A DNA stretch of 8,866 nt from Bacteroidota bacterium (GCA_023396415.1 JAEWWJ010000083.1:1-8866); one strand, 5' to 3'; shown: positions 1 through 6,373, numbered from the stretch's first letter. Notes: a model not told the origin generated them from the sequence alone. Numbers and translations are program-made.

Positions 1-1131
1 ACCCATAGCCGGCAACAAGATACCGATTTCAGGATATTTTTCGAATGTTTCAGTGATTTTGCCAACTGTGTATGGACGTGGGTCAACAAAGTCTGCAGCA
101 CCATAACGACGAGCAGCAACCATACCTGCACCAAGATCCATTTCGCCGTGTGTAAGTGTTGGACCGTCTTCAACCACTAAAACTCTTTTGCCTCTGATCA
201 GCGAAATATCATCCACCTTGATGGGTGAAGCGGCGTCAATGACAATTGCTTCTGGATTTACTTTGGCGATATTTTCCCTTACCGCTTGGATGTCGTCCGG
301 ACTGGAAGTGTCTATTTTGTTGATAACAACAACATTGGCCATACGCAAAGTTACCTCACCGGGATAGTATAACAGCTCATGACCTGAGCGGTGTGGGTCA
401 ACAACGGTGATGCTCAAATCGGGGGTATAAAAAGGAAAGTCGTTGTTTCCGCCATCCCACAAAATCACGTCGCAACCATCCGGGTCTTTTTCGGCAGCAC
501 GCAAAATGGCTTCATAGTCAACACCGGCATAAATCACATCCCCACGCACCACATGGGGTTCGTACTCTTCCATCTCTTCAACCGTGCATTTATGCTTTTC
601 AAGGTCTTCGATTTTGGCAAAGCGCTGAACCTTTTGAGCTACAAGGTCGCCGTAAGGCATGGGATGGCGAATGGCAACTACCTTCAAACCCATGGCCATT
701 AAGTATTCGATGACTTTACGTGAAGTTTGACTTTTGCCGCATCCCGTGCGAACGGCTCCAACTGAAATAACAGGTTTGGTGCTTTTAACCATGGTATCTT
801 TTGGCCCCAACAATATGAAATTGGCACCTGCGGCATTCACAATTGCGCTAACGCCCATCACTCTATTGTAAGAAACGTCGCTGTAAGAAAATACACAATC
901 GTCAACTTTCAAATCTCTAATTAGCTTAGGAAGCTCAGCCTCAACATAAATTGGGATACCTTCGGGATAAAGATCACCGGCCAAAGCCGACGGATATTTT
1001 CGCCCATCAATATCGGGAATTTGGGCAGCCGTAAAAGCTACTACATTGTACAAATCGTTTCCTCTAAAATAAGTATTGAAGTTGTGGAAATCCCTTCCAG
1101 CAGCACCAATAATGATTACATTTTTCTTCAT
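1..1131 (-). CDS. Cyclic 2,3-diphosphoglycerate synthetase-like P-loop GTPase (partial, C-terminus beyond window)
   Basis: An uninterrupted frame runs from ATG at 1131 to the window edge, giving 377 residues without a stop. The N-terminus has a Rossmann-like strand and loop, VIIIGAAGRDFHNFN (5-19). A P-loop follows at 124-134 (VGAVRTGCGKS), in which the first Walker A glycine position is valine. Further on are a Walker B-like segment WDGGNND (225-231), a G4-type NKID (271-274) and a conserved EDGPTLTHGE (321-330). This order matches the family named after archaeal cyclic 2,3-diphosphoglycerate synthetase, which also occurs widely in bacteria, often annotated simply as GTPase. Full-length members are longer, so the C-terminal part is missing here. 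The archaeal enzyme cyclises 2,3-diphosphoglycerate using ATP, but in a mesophilic bacterium that activity is unproven. A -7 box at 1169-1176 supports the start. The family call is fairly secure; the function is open. Confidence 0.82.
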   Translation of the reverse strand, partial: MKKNVIIIGAAGRDFHNFNTYFRGNDLYNVVAFTAAQIPDIDGRKYPSALAGDLYPEGIPIYVEAELPKLIRDLKVDDCVFSYSDVSYNRVMGVSAIVNAAGANFILLGPKDTMVKSTKPVISVGAVRTGCGKSQTSRKVIEYLMAMGLKVVAIRHPMPYGDLVAQKVQRFAKIEDLEKHKCTVEEMEEYEPHVVRGDVIYAGVDYEAILRAAEKDPDGCDVILWDGGNNDFPFYTPDLSITVVDPHRSGHELLYYPGEVTLRMANVVVINKIDTSSPDDIQAVRENIAKVNPEAIVIDAASPIKVDDISLIRGKRVLVVEDGPTLTHGEMDLGAGMVAARRYGAADFVDPRPYTVGKITETFEKYPEIGILLPAMG

Positions 1132-1168
1132 AAAATACTTTTTTGGGTTGAGAAATTATTTTGATGCA

Positions 1169-1176
1169 CAAATGTA
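1169..1176 (-). promoter_or_regulatory. -7 promoter box for the cDPGS-like GTPase gene
   Basis: On the minus strand this reads TACATTTG, an exact match to the Bacteroidota -7 consensus TAnnTTTG, 38 bp upstream of the start codon. A TTTTG (1191-1195) lies upstream, but the spacing of about 14 nt is shorter than usual, so the -33 element is doubtful. Confidence 0.55.
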
Positions 1177-1406
1177 ATTTTTTGCATGTCCAAAATCGAA
1201 CGAACACCCCCTTCTAAATAAGAAAATTTTTTAACTTGCTCATTTATAAATATTTATATTGTTATAATAATAACATTAATTTATTTATGAAAATTTCCAC
1301 CGCAAAAAAAAACTAAGAAACCTCATTTTCTTTCATTTTTTTTTAAAAAATAGCCGGATTTAGAGTAGAAAACAAAAAAGTAAAAAGCTTCCATCCTTAC
1401 TTTTAC

Positions 1407-1414
1407 TACTTTTG
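1407..1414 (+). promoter_or_regulatory. -7 promoter box for argS
   Basis: TACTTTTG followed by CA matches TAnnTTTG exactly and lies 31 bp upstream of the argS ATG. A near-copy, TACTTTTA, sits just upstream at 1398-1405. No TTG is found at the usual 17-23 nt spacing, so the -33 element is weak or absent. Confidence 0.6.
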
Positions 1415-1445
1415 CAGGTTAATTTGACAATCTTTATCCACCACA

Positions 1446-3227
1446 ATGCTTGAATCTATTCTAAATGAGGCTTTTATAAGCGCTTACACCCATCTTTATC
1501 AACAACAGCCCGAAGCAAAATTCGTCAGTTTTCAAAAAACAAGAATCGAATTTGAAGGTGACATGACCTTGGTTGTTTTTCCTTTTACCAAACAACTGCA
1601 CAAATCCCCAGAAACGCTTGCCAACGAAATTGGTCAACAAATGCTGCTCGAAAACGCCCTTATCAAGCGTTTTAATGTGGTGAAAGGCTTTCTAAATCTT
1701 TTGATGGACGACAGTTATTGGATTGATTTTTACAACCAAAATATTGAAAATCTCTCATTTGGTAAAGCTACTACTTCCAAAAATGAACACATCGTCATTG
1801 AATACTCCTCGCCCAACACCAATAAACCGCTTCATCTCGGTCACATCAGAAATAATCTTTTGGGATGGAGCGTGGCCGAGATTTTGAAGGCCAACGGTTA
1901 CAAGGTGACAAAAGTAAATTTGGTGAACGACCGGGGCATTCATATTTGCAAGTCAATGATTGCTTGGCAAAAATGGGGTCAACTAACTCCAGAAGAAGCT
2001 GATTTAAAAGGTGATAAGCTCGTAGGCTCTATGTACGTTCGCTTTGATCAGGAGCTAAAGAAAGAGATTTCAACGCTAGTTTTGGCCGGAGAAACACCTG
2101 AAAATGCAGCCAAAAATGCGCCTTTAATGGTTGAAGCACAGCAGATGTTGCGAAAATGGGAAGCCAACGACACGGAAACCAAACAACTGTGGAATACCAT
2201 GAACGGATGGGTATATTCAGGATTTGATGCAACATACAAAAAGTTAGGTGTTGATTTCGACATCATTTACTACGAATCAGAAACTTATCTCTTAGGAAAA
2301 AGCATTGTTTTTGAAGGACTTACGAGAAATATCTTTGTTCAAAAACCCGATCAAAGCATTTGGTGCGACCTCACAGCAGATGGATTGGACGAAAAACTAC
2401 TCCTACGCTCCGATGGCACCTCGGTGTATATGACGCAAGATTTGGGTACGGCCGAGCAACGAGCCAACAGCCTTCACCCACAGAAGATGATTTATGTAGT
2501 TGGAAATGAGCAGAATTATCATTTTGATGTTTTAAAATTAGTGTTGATGAAATTGGGTCGCGAATGGGCCTCCGGCATTGAACATTTGTCCTATGGAATG
2601 GTAGAGCTGCCCGAAGGTAAAATGAAATCGCGCGAAGGCACTGTAGTAGATGCTGACGACCTGATGGATGAGATGATTGCCACAGCCAAACAAACCACCG
2701 AAACCTTAGGTAAATCGGACGAACTATCAGAGGTTGAAGCAGATGCTTTGTACCGCCTGATTGGTCTTGGAGCCTTAAAATATTTCATGCTAAAAGTGGA
2801 TCCTAAGAAAACCATGATGTTTAACCCAACAGAATCCATTGATTTTAATGGCAATACAGGGCCTTTCATTCAATACACCCATGCGCGCATACGTTCAATT
2901 GTTCGTAAAGCCCAATTGGCAGACATCGGCACAAAAGCAAAAACGACACTCAAGGAGACCCAGCCAAAAGAAAAGTCGCTACTGAAACTGTTACATTCCT
3001 TCCCAAATATTGTTGAGCAAGCCGGCGAAAATCGCAGTCCGGCTCTTGTGGCCAACTTTATGTTTGACTTGGCAAAAGAGTTCAACCAGTTTTATCAGGC
3101 CTCTCCTATCTTTAAAGAAGACGACAGCCAGCTAAGAAGCTTTCGTATCGGCATCAGCAGCCTCACCGCACAAGTGTTGAAAACCGCCGGAACGCTAATT
3201 GGAATGGATATGCCCGAAAAGATGTAA
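1446..3227 (+). CDS. argS: Arginyl-tRNA synthetase
   Basis: Cytoplasmic class I aminoacyl-tRNA synthetase that charges tRNA-Arg with arginine using ATP. The 593 residues fit the usual bacterial length. The N-terminal additional (tRNA D-loop binding) domain covers roughly residues 1-85. The HIGH signature appears in SPNTNKPLHLGHIRNN (122-137, HLGH at 130-133). The KMSKS equivalent is GKMKSREG (391-398), the modified form common in this enzyme. The all-alpha anticodon-binding DALR domain starts near 435 and includes NGNTGPFIQYTHARIR (468-483). The frame ends in GMDMPEKM. The start is supported by a -7 box 31 bp upstream and by the N-terminal domain beginning directly at this Met. No Shine-Dalgarno is visible, which is normal in this phylum. 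The next gene is 162 bp downstream with its own promoter box, so argS is probably monocistronic. Confidence 0.97.
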   Translation: MLESILNEAFISAYTHLYQQQPEAKFVSFQKTRIEFEGDMTLVVFPFTKQLHKSPETLANEIGQQMLLENALIKRFNVVKGFLNLLMDDSYWIDFYNQNIENLSFGKATTSKNEHIVIEYSSPNTNKPLHLGHIRNNLLGWSVAEILKANGYKVTKVNLVNDRGIHICKSMIAWQKWGQLTPEEADLKGDKLVGSMYVRFDQELKKEISTLVLAGETPENAAKNAPLMVEAQQMLRKWEANDTETKQLWNTMNGWVYSGFDATYKKLGVDFDIIYYESETYLLGKSIVFEGLTRNIFVQKPDQSIWCDLTADGLDEKLLLRSDGTSVYMTQDLGTAEQRANSLHPQKMIYVVGNEQNYHFDVLKLVLMKLGREWASGIEHLSYGMVELPEGKMKSREGTVVDADDLMDEMIATAKQTTETLGKSDELSEVEADALYRLIGLGALKYFMLKVDPKKTMMFNPTESIDFNGNTGPFIQYTHARIRSIVRKAQLADIGTKAKTTLKETQPKEKSLLKLLHSFPNIVEQAGENRSPALVANFMFDLAKEFNQFYQASPIFKEDDSQLRSFRIGISSLTAQVLKTAGTLIGMDMPEKM

Positions 3228-3351
3228 ATTTGAACGAAAGCTGCATAAACAGCTCTAATGAATCGTTATACTTTGCTGTGCTTCATTTTTATCGTCTAAA
3301 TGATATTTCAACTCAATTTGAGGGTGATGAACGAAGTTATGTCTTGTTTTT

Positions 3352-3359
3352 TATCTTTG
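3352..3359 (+). promoter_or_regulatory. -7 promoter box for the zinc-ribbon gene
   Basis: TATCTTTG followed by CA matches TAnnTTTG. It lies 30 bp upstream of the ATG at 3390 and inside the longer open frame that begins at 3300, so it argues for the downstream start. No TTG occurs at normal -33 spacing; the nearest, at 3318-3320, is too far. Confidence 0.5.
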
Positions 3360-3389
3360 CAGAAGAATGAAACAATAAGCACAAACGTC

Positions 3390-3743
3390 ATGGACAAGAA
3401 ATGTTTAGAGTGTGGTGAATCTTTGATAGGGAGAGCCGACAAAAAGTTTTGTAACGACCAGTGCCGCTCGGCCCATTACCAGAAAGCCCATGCTGACGCC
3501 TCGCCTTTTATTCGCAGCATCAACAATACCTTAAAAAAGAACAGGGCCATTCTTTCCAAACTCAATCCCGACGGAAAAACTAAAGTCAAAAAAAGCGCCT
3601 TAGAAAAGGAAGGTTTTCAATTCAAATATTTCACCAGCACCTACACCACCCGCGACGACCGTACCTACTTTTTTGTTTATGACTATGGCTATTTGCCATT
3701 GGAGAACGACTTTTATGCCTTGGTAAAAAACAAAGACATCTAA
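3390..3743 (+). CDS. Small zinc-ribbon protein of unknown function
   Basis: The protein has 117 residues from the ATG at 3390. It opens with a four-cysteine zinc-binding motif, C5-x2-C8-x12-C21-x3-C25, in the context KKCLECGE ... KKFCNDQCRSAH, a treble-clef or zinc-ribbon pattern. A basic segment follows (residues about 40-70, rich in Lys and Arg), then an aromatic C-terminal part with TYFFVYDYGYLPLENDFYALV (split here as TYFFVYDYGY and LPLENDFYALV). The frame is open from an ATG at 3300, but the first 30 residues look non-coding and contain a -7 promoter box, so I chose MDKKCLECGE as the start. Small proteins of this layout are common in Bacteroidota. Nucleic-acid binding is a reasonable inference from the zinc ribbon and the positive charge, but nothing here fixes a function. 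Neighbours are argS and a YciO-type gene, each with its own promoter signal. Confidence 0.85.
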   Translation: MDKKCLECGESLIGRADKKFCNDQCRSAHYQKAHADASPFIRSINNTLKKNRAILSKLNPDGKTKVKKSALEKEGFQFKYFTSTYTTRDDRTYFFVYDYGYLPLENDFYALVKNKDI

Positions 3744-3878
3744 CGCTTTATCATGTAAATTTCGATGACAGTCTTATCGCATTGAAAGGCTTATCGTACA
3801 ACACAATTTTAGAAGCACGAACAAAGGTAAAAATGCCTCGCAAACAAACCAATTGTAGTTTTCTGCTCAAGTTAATTG

Positions 3879-3886
3879 TATATTTA
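3879..3886 (+). promoter_or_regulatory. Weak promoter box for the YciO-type gene
   Basis: TATATTTA differs from TAnnTTTG only in the last base and lies 19 bp before the ATG at 3905. A TTG at 3853-3855 sits 23 nt upstream, at the long end of the normal spacing. Confidence 0.35.
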
Positions 3887-3904
3887 CCTCCTTAAACTGC
3901 TGTT

Positions 3905-4516
3905 ATGTTTTTAAAAATTTACCCAGAAAATCCATCACCTCGAGCCATAAAAACCGTGATTGATTGTCTCAATGCCGGTGGTTTGGTTATTTTTCCTACC
4001 GATACGGTGTATGCTTTAGGATGTAGCATTCAACACACCAAAGCTGTTGAAAGGATTGCCCAAATCAAAGGAATCAAAAAAGAAAAAGCCAACTTCTCAT
4101 TTATTTTTGACAATCTGAGTATGTTGGCAGAGTTCACCCGACCCATATCAACCGATGTGTATAAATTAATGCGTAGAAACCTCCCCGGACCATTTACTTT
4201 TATCCTCGAGGCCAATGGAAACATCCCAAAACTCTTTCAAAGCAAAAAAAAGACCGTAGGAATTCGAATTCCCAACGAACCTATCATTCAGCTCCTGGTT
4301 CAGGAGTTGCTGCATCCGATTATGACCACCAGCATACATGATGACGATAAGTTTATTGAATACACCACCGATCCGGAAATTATTTACGAGAAGTTTAAAG
4401 ATAAAGTTGACATTGTCATTGACGGAGGAAGTGGTGGTAATCAACCGAGTACTATAGTTGACTGCACTAACAATGAGATAGTTATCGTTAGACAAGGCAA
4501 AGGTGAGCTACAATAA
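3905..4516 (+). CDS. YciO-type TsaC/Sua5/YrdC family protein (threonylcarbamoyl-AMP synthase-like)
   Basis: The 203-residue protein is a single YrdC/TsaC-fold domain. Visible family blocks are FPTDTVYALG (30-39), PGPFTFIL (94-101), KTVGIRIP (116-123), TTS (141-143), VDIVIDGG (168-175), PSTIVD (181-186) and VRQGKGE (195-201). TsaC/Sua5 enzymes make threonylcarbamoyl-AMP from threonine, bicarbonate and ATP for the t6A37 modification of tRNAs that read ANN codons. The block KANFSFIFDNLS (61-72) resembles E. coli YciO, where Asn-Phe replaces the Arg-Pro ... Lys-Pro segment typical of TsaC. The N-terminal IYPENPSPR also resembles YciO. I therefore place it in the YciO branch, whose cellular role is less certain. 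There is no Sua5-type C-terminal domain. A tRNA-Lys(TTT) gene, whose product normally carries t6A, lies 68 bp downstream, but it has its own promoter. Confidence 0.88.
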   Translation: MFLKIYPENPSPRAIKTVIDCLNAGGLVIFPTDTVYALGCSIQHTKAVERIAQIKGIKKEKANFSFIFDNLSMLAEFTRPISTDVYKLMRRNLPGPFTFILEANGNIPKLFQSKKKTVGIRIPNEPIIQLLVQELLHPIMTTSIHDDDKFIEYTTDPEIIYEKFKDKVDIVIDGGSGGNQPSTIVDCTNNEIVIVRQGKGELQ

Positions 4517-4538
4517 TTAAAAAAAGGTCAAATAATCC

Positions 4539-4568
4539 TTGGTAATGTTTATTTTTTACCTACTTTTG
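4539..4568 (+). promoter_or_regulatory. Promoter of tRNA-Lys
   Basis: TTG (4539-4541), a 19-nt spacer, then TACTTTTG (4561-4568) give a full Bacteroidota -33/-7 pair. The -7 box ends 16 bp before the mature tRNA 5' end. Confidence 0.75.
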
Positions 4569-4584
4569 CACCTCTAAAACGGAT

Positions 4585-4657
4585 GATTTGTTAGCTCAGC
4601 CGGTAGAGCATTTGCCTTTTAAGCAAAGGGTCCCGGGTTCGAATCCCGGACAAATCA
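4585..4657 (+). tRNA. tRNA-Lys (anticodon TTT)
   Basis: A complete 73-nt cloverleaf can be drawn. The acceptor stem GATTTGT (4585-4591) pairs fully with ACAAATC (4650-4656), with A4657 as discriminator. The D stem is GCTC/GAGC. The anticodon stem TTTGC/GCAAA encloses the loop CTTTTAA, with TTT at 4618-4620. The variable loop is GGGTC. The T stem CCGGG/CCCGG has loop TTCGAAT. The 3' CCA is not encoded and must be added after transcription. Promoter and terminator flank it closely, so it is a single-gene unit. Confidence 0.97.
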
Positions 4658-4659
4658 CT

Positions 4660-4689
4660 AAAAAAGCCTCATACTATGAGGCTTTTTTT
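4660..4689 (+). terminator. Intrinsic terminator after tRNA-Lys
   Basis: The stem GCCTCAT (4666-4672) and ATGAGGC (4676-4682) has a 3-nt loop and is followed by seven T (4683-4689). Six A precede the stem and can extend it, so it could also work from the other strand. It starts 3 bp after the tRNA. Confidence 0.9.
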
Positions 4690-4813
4690 ATTCCTATGAT
4701 TTTTGCATATTCTTGGGTGTTTGTTTTTGTGGAATCAACTTTTATTTGGGTAAAAAAGTGTAAAGTTGTTTTGATTTAGTTACGCTATTTTACATTGAAA
4801 AAATTATAACTCC

Positions 4814-4846
4814 TTGTATATTAGCAGCTATATTTGAGTACTTTTG
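4814..4846 (+). promoter_or_regulatory. Promoter of the type IX-secreted protein gene
   Basis: TTG (4814-4816), a 22-nt spacer, then TACTTTTG (4839-4846) match the phylum's -33/-7 pattern 24 bp before the ATG at 4871. A second box, TATATTTG (4829-4836), overlaps the spacer but has no TTG at suitable distance. Confidence 0.65.
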
Positions 4847-4870
4847 TCCTTGTTCATAAATTAAAAAAAA

Positions 4871-5710
4871 ATGAAAATCTTCAACTTCAAAACCACTTTG
4901 CTTTTTGTTTCATTTTGTTTGTTTTTCTTGGCAAGTATGCAAACCATTAAAGCTGACACTGCCTCAACCGATGGTATTGTTTCTTTTACAGTGCTGACCG
5001 TTAGCAATGGTGCCGGCTATTCACCAAAAAATGTATTGGCAATCTGGGTAAAAGACGCACAAGGTAATTTTGTAATTTCGCGTAAAGTGATGGCTTCCAA
5101 CCGTAAACAACATCTAATCAAATGGAATGCCTCATCAGGAAACAACAGTGTAAGTGCCATTACGGGTGCCACATTGCCCAATCACACCACCCAAACCATC
5201 AGCTGGGATTGTCGTGATTTAAGTGGAAATATTGTTCCTGATGGAAACTATCAAATTTGGGTTGAATACACCAGCCGCAACTCCAACAACGGAGGTGATG
5301 CCGGCCCTTCAACCATGGTCACTTTTTCAAAAGGTACAGATGCTGTTTCGTTGAATGTTCCTGATGAAACCTATTTTAAAAACATGGTATTGAATTACAA
5401 CCCATTGAATGTTGGAATAGATGCCAGCCTAGAACAAACCCTTCAATTTAAAACTTTCCCAAACCCATTTAGCGAAAAGATTAATATAAGTTTCAATGTG
5501 CCGAATCAGCAATTTGTTAACATTTCAGTTTACGATCAGAGCGGAAAGCGCGTTTCTGAGATTGTGAATGAAGATTTGCCGAAAGGAAACAATGTCTTTT
5601 ACTGGGATGGAACTTCTGAAAATGGCACAAAGCTAAATGAAGGTCTATACTTTTTGCGGGTTGTTTATAGAGAGAAATTGTTTGTACAGAAATTGCTGCT
5701 CGAACAATAA
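4871..5710 (+). CDS. Secreted DUF2271-like protein with type IX secretion C-terminal sorting domain
   Basis: The 279-residue protein starts with a signal peptide: basic MKIFNFK, a hydrophobic core (about 8-22) and a likely cleavage near IKA|D (28/29). Residues about 36-152 form a beta-rich domain (SFTVLTVSNGAGYSPKNVLA..., then AITGATLPNH and ISWDCRDLSGN...PDGNYQIWVEY) that resembles DUF2271, a periplasmic domain of unknown function. After a linker, residues about 190-279 are a type A sorting domain: FPNPFSEKINISF (196-208), VYDQSGKRV (220-228), WDGTSENG (245-252), GLYFLRV (258-264) and a C-terminal KLLLEQ. Such tails direct Sec-exported proteins through the Bacteroidota type IX system to the surface or medium and are usually cleaved there. 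An A-run precedes the ATG. It stands alone between a tRNA terminator and a convergent gene, so no partner can be named. The sorting call is firm; the function is unknown. Confidence 0.9.
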   Translation: MKIFNFKTTLLFVSFCLFFLASMQTIKADTASTDGIVSFTVLTVSNGAGYSPKNVLAIWVKDAQGNFVISRKVMASNRKQHLIKWNASSGNNSVSAITGATLPNHTTQTISWDCRDLSGNIVPDGNYQIWVEYTSRNSNNGGDAGPSTMVTFSKGTDAVSLNVPDETYFKNMVLNYNPLNVGIDASLEQTLQFKTFPNPFSEKINISFNVPNQQFVNISVYDQSGKRVSEIVNEDLPKGNNVFYWDGTSENGTKLNEGLYFLRVVYREKLFVQKLLLEQ

Positions 5711-5836
5711 TCTTTACCTAACTTTAATGCCTGTGCTTCTATCTTCAGCATCAACAAGCTGCTAAAGAATGAGTTCGTCATAATTATTTCGCGTGTTTGC
5801 AATTCGGAATCTTACTTGATTAACCTTTTCAAGCTC

Positions 5837-5864
5837 CCTAACCTACTATTTGAGCAAGGTTAGG
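5837..5864 (-). terminator. Hairpin directly after the VOC gene stop (possible weak terminator)
   Basis: On the minus strand CCTAACCT and AGGTTAGG form a perfect 8-bp stem with a 12-nt loop, starting at the base after the TGA stop (5865-5867). No T-run follows, so intrinsic termination would be weak. It also lies between convergent genes and could protect either transcript end. Confidence 0.4.
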
Positions 5865-6260
5865 TCAATTTAATTTTTCAGCAAACGCAATGATATGGCC
5901 ATCAAGATCAGCAAAATAGCACACCTTATCGCCCCAATTCCTGTCGGCTATCGCGCTGATCAATCTGGCTCCACTTTTTACGGCGTGGTCATATTCAAAC
6001 TGAACATCGTTGACGCGCAAATAAAGCTCACAGCGCGGAATGTTTATTCCTTTGTCAGGGTGAGGCACCTTCTCGGTTAGTATTTTTGCAATGCCTGCAT
6101 TTGGCATCAACCCAAGCGTACAATTGCCGAACAACTGAAACTCTGTCATCCCTTTTACATGCAGTGTTGGTTTGCATCGCAGGAGATTTTGGTAAAACTT
6201 ACAGCTCAGTTCCTGATCGGCAACATACAGAATGGTTTCAAAATGAAGGATATGATTCAT
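5865..6260 (-). CDS. VOC-superfamily (glyoxalase/bleomycin-resistance fold) protein
   Basis: This 131-residue protein is of typical length for a single two-module VOC domain. The first module has FETILYVADQELSCKFYQNLL (7-27, described as FETILYVAD then a helix with FYQNLL) and TEFQLFGNCTLGLMP (39-53). The second has CELYLRVND (77-85), the helix AVKSGARLI (93-101) and the closing DLDGHIIAFAEK (118-129). Possible metal ligands at the usual strand positions are His6 or Glu8, Glu40, Glu78 and Glu128; this assignment is by position only. VOC proteins bind a divalent metal and act as lyases, isomerases, dioxygenases or drug-binding proteins, and sequence alone does not choose among them. The start ATG is 24 bp after a -7 box. 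A pair of palindromic sites lies further upstream (6343-6373). The gene converges with the secreted-protein gene at 4871-5710. Confidence 0.88.
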   Translation of the reverse strand: MNHILHFETILYVADQELSCKFYQNLLRCKPTLHVKGMTEFQLFGNCTLGLMPNAGIAKILTEKVPHPDKGINIPRCELYLRVNDVQFEYDHAVKSGARLISAIADRNWGDKVCYFADLDGHIIAFAEKLN

Positions 6261-6284
6261 GTTGAAATCAATTATTTATTGCAC

Positions 6285-6317
6285 CAAAAATATACGTTTT
6301 TCGAACATTAGATTCAA
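6285..6317 (-). promoter_or_regulatory. Promoter of the VOC gene
   Basis: On the minus strand, TTG (6315-6317), a 22-nt spacer, then TATTTTTG (6285-6292) match the -33/-7 pattern. The -7 box ends 24 bp before the ATG at 6260, implying a short leader. Confidence 0.6.
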
Positions 6318-6342
6318 CACAAGCTGTTTTTCAACCTTTTTG

Positions 6343-6373
6343 TATGTTTGGAGACATATATGTTTTGAACATA
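6343..6373. repeat. Tandem pair of near-palindromic sites upstream of the VOC gene
   Basis: Two abutting units, TATGTTTGGAGACATA (6343-6358) and TATGTTTTGAACATA (6359-6373), are imperfect direct copies of each other. Each is also an inverted repeat: TATGT/ACATA and TATGTT/AACATA. Their junction forms a perfect 10-bp palindrome ACATATATGT (6354-6363). The pair lies 26 bp beyond the VOC -33 element in a 206-bp spacer. This is the layout of a two-site operator for a dimeric regulator, but no regulator is identified. The plus strand also reads TATGTTTG here, matching a -7 box, with no gene behind it. Confidence 0.5.

Larger units (their letters stand above)
1132..1445. other. AT-rich divergent intergenic spacer
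   Basis: This 314-bp gap separates the divergent GTPase gene and argS and holds no credible coding frame. It contains the two divergent -7 boxes, long A and T runs (about 1328-1350), a perfect 14-bp palindrome TATAAATATTTATA (1245-1258) and, directly after it, an inverted repeat TGTTAT-AATA-ATAACA (1260-1275). In such AT-rich sequence these repeats may be chance, but the position between divergent promoters would suit a regulatory role. Confidence 0.5.

Noticed and set aside
391..702. 103-residue plus-strand open frame
   Set aside because: It lies wholly antisense to the GTPase gene, whose motifs are clear, and shows no recognisable domain or promoter.
1755..3085. Several minus-strand open frames of 62-92 codons within argS
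   Set aside because: All are antisense to a conserved full-length argS with no promoter or domain support.
3239..3254. AGCTG-CATAAA-CAGCT hairpin after argS considered as a terminator
   Set aside because: The stem has only 5 bp and no T-run follows.
3683..3895. Plus-strand open stretch overlapping the end of the zinc-ribbon gene, considered as a frameshifted C-terminal extension
   Set aside because: It has no start codon at a useful place, and the zinc-ribbon protein already ends in a complete-looking aromatic C-terminus, so no frameshift is needed.
4030..4495. Minus-strand open frames of 64 and 109 codons within the YciO-type gene
   Set aside because: Antisense to a protein with clear family blocks; no independent support.
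4588..4779. 63-residue plus-strand open frame
   Set aside because: It begins inside tRNA-Lys and passes through the terminator; such frames are typical artefacts over tRNA genes.
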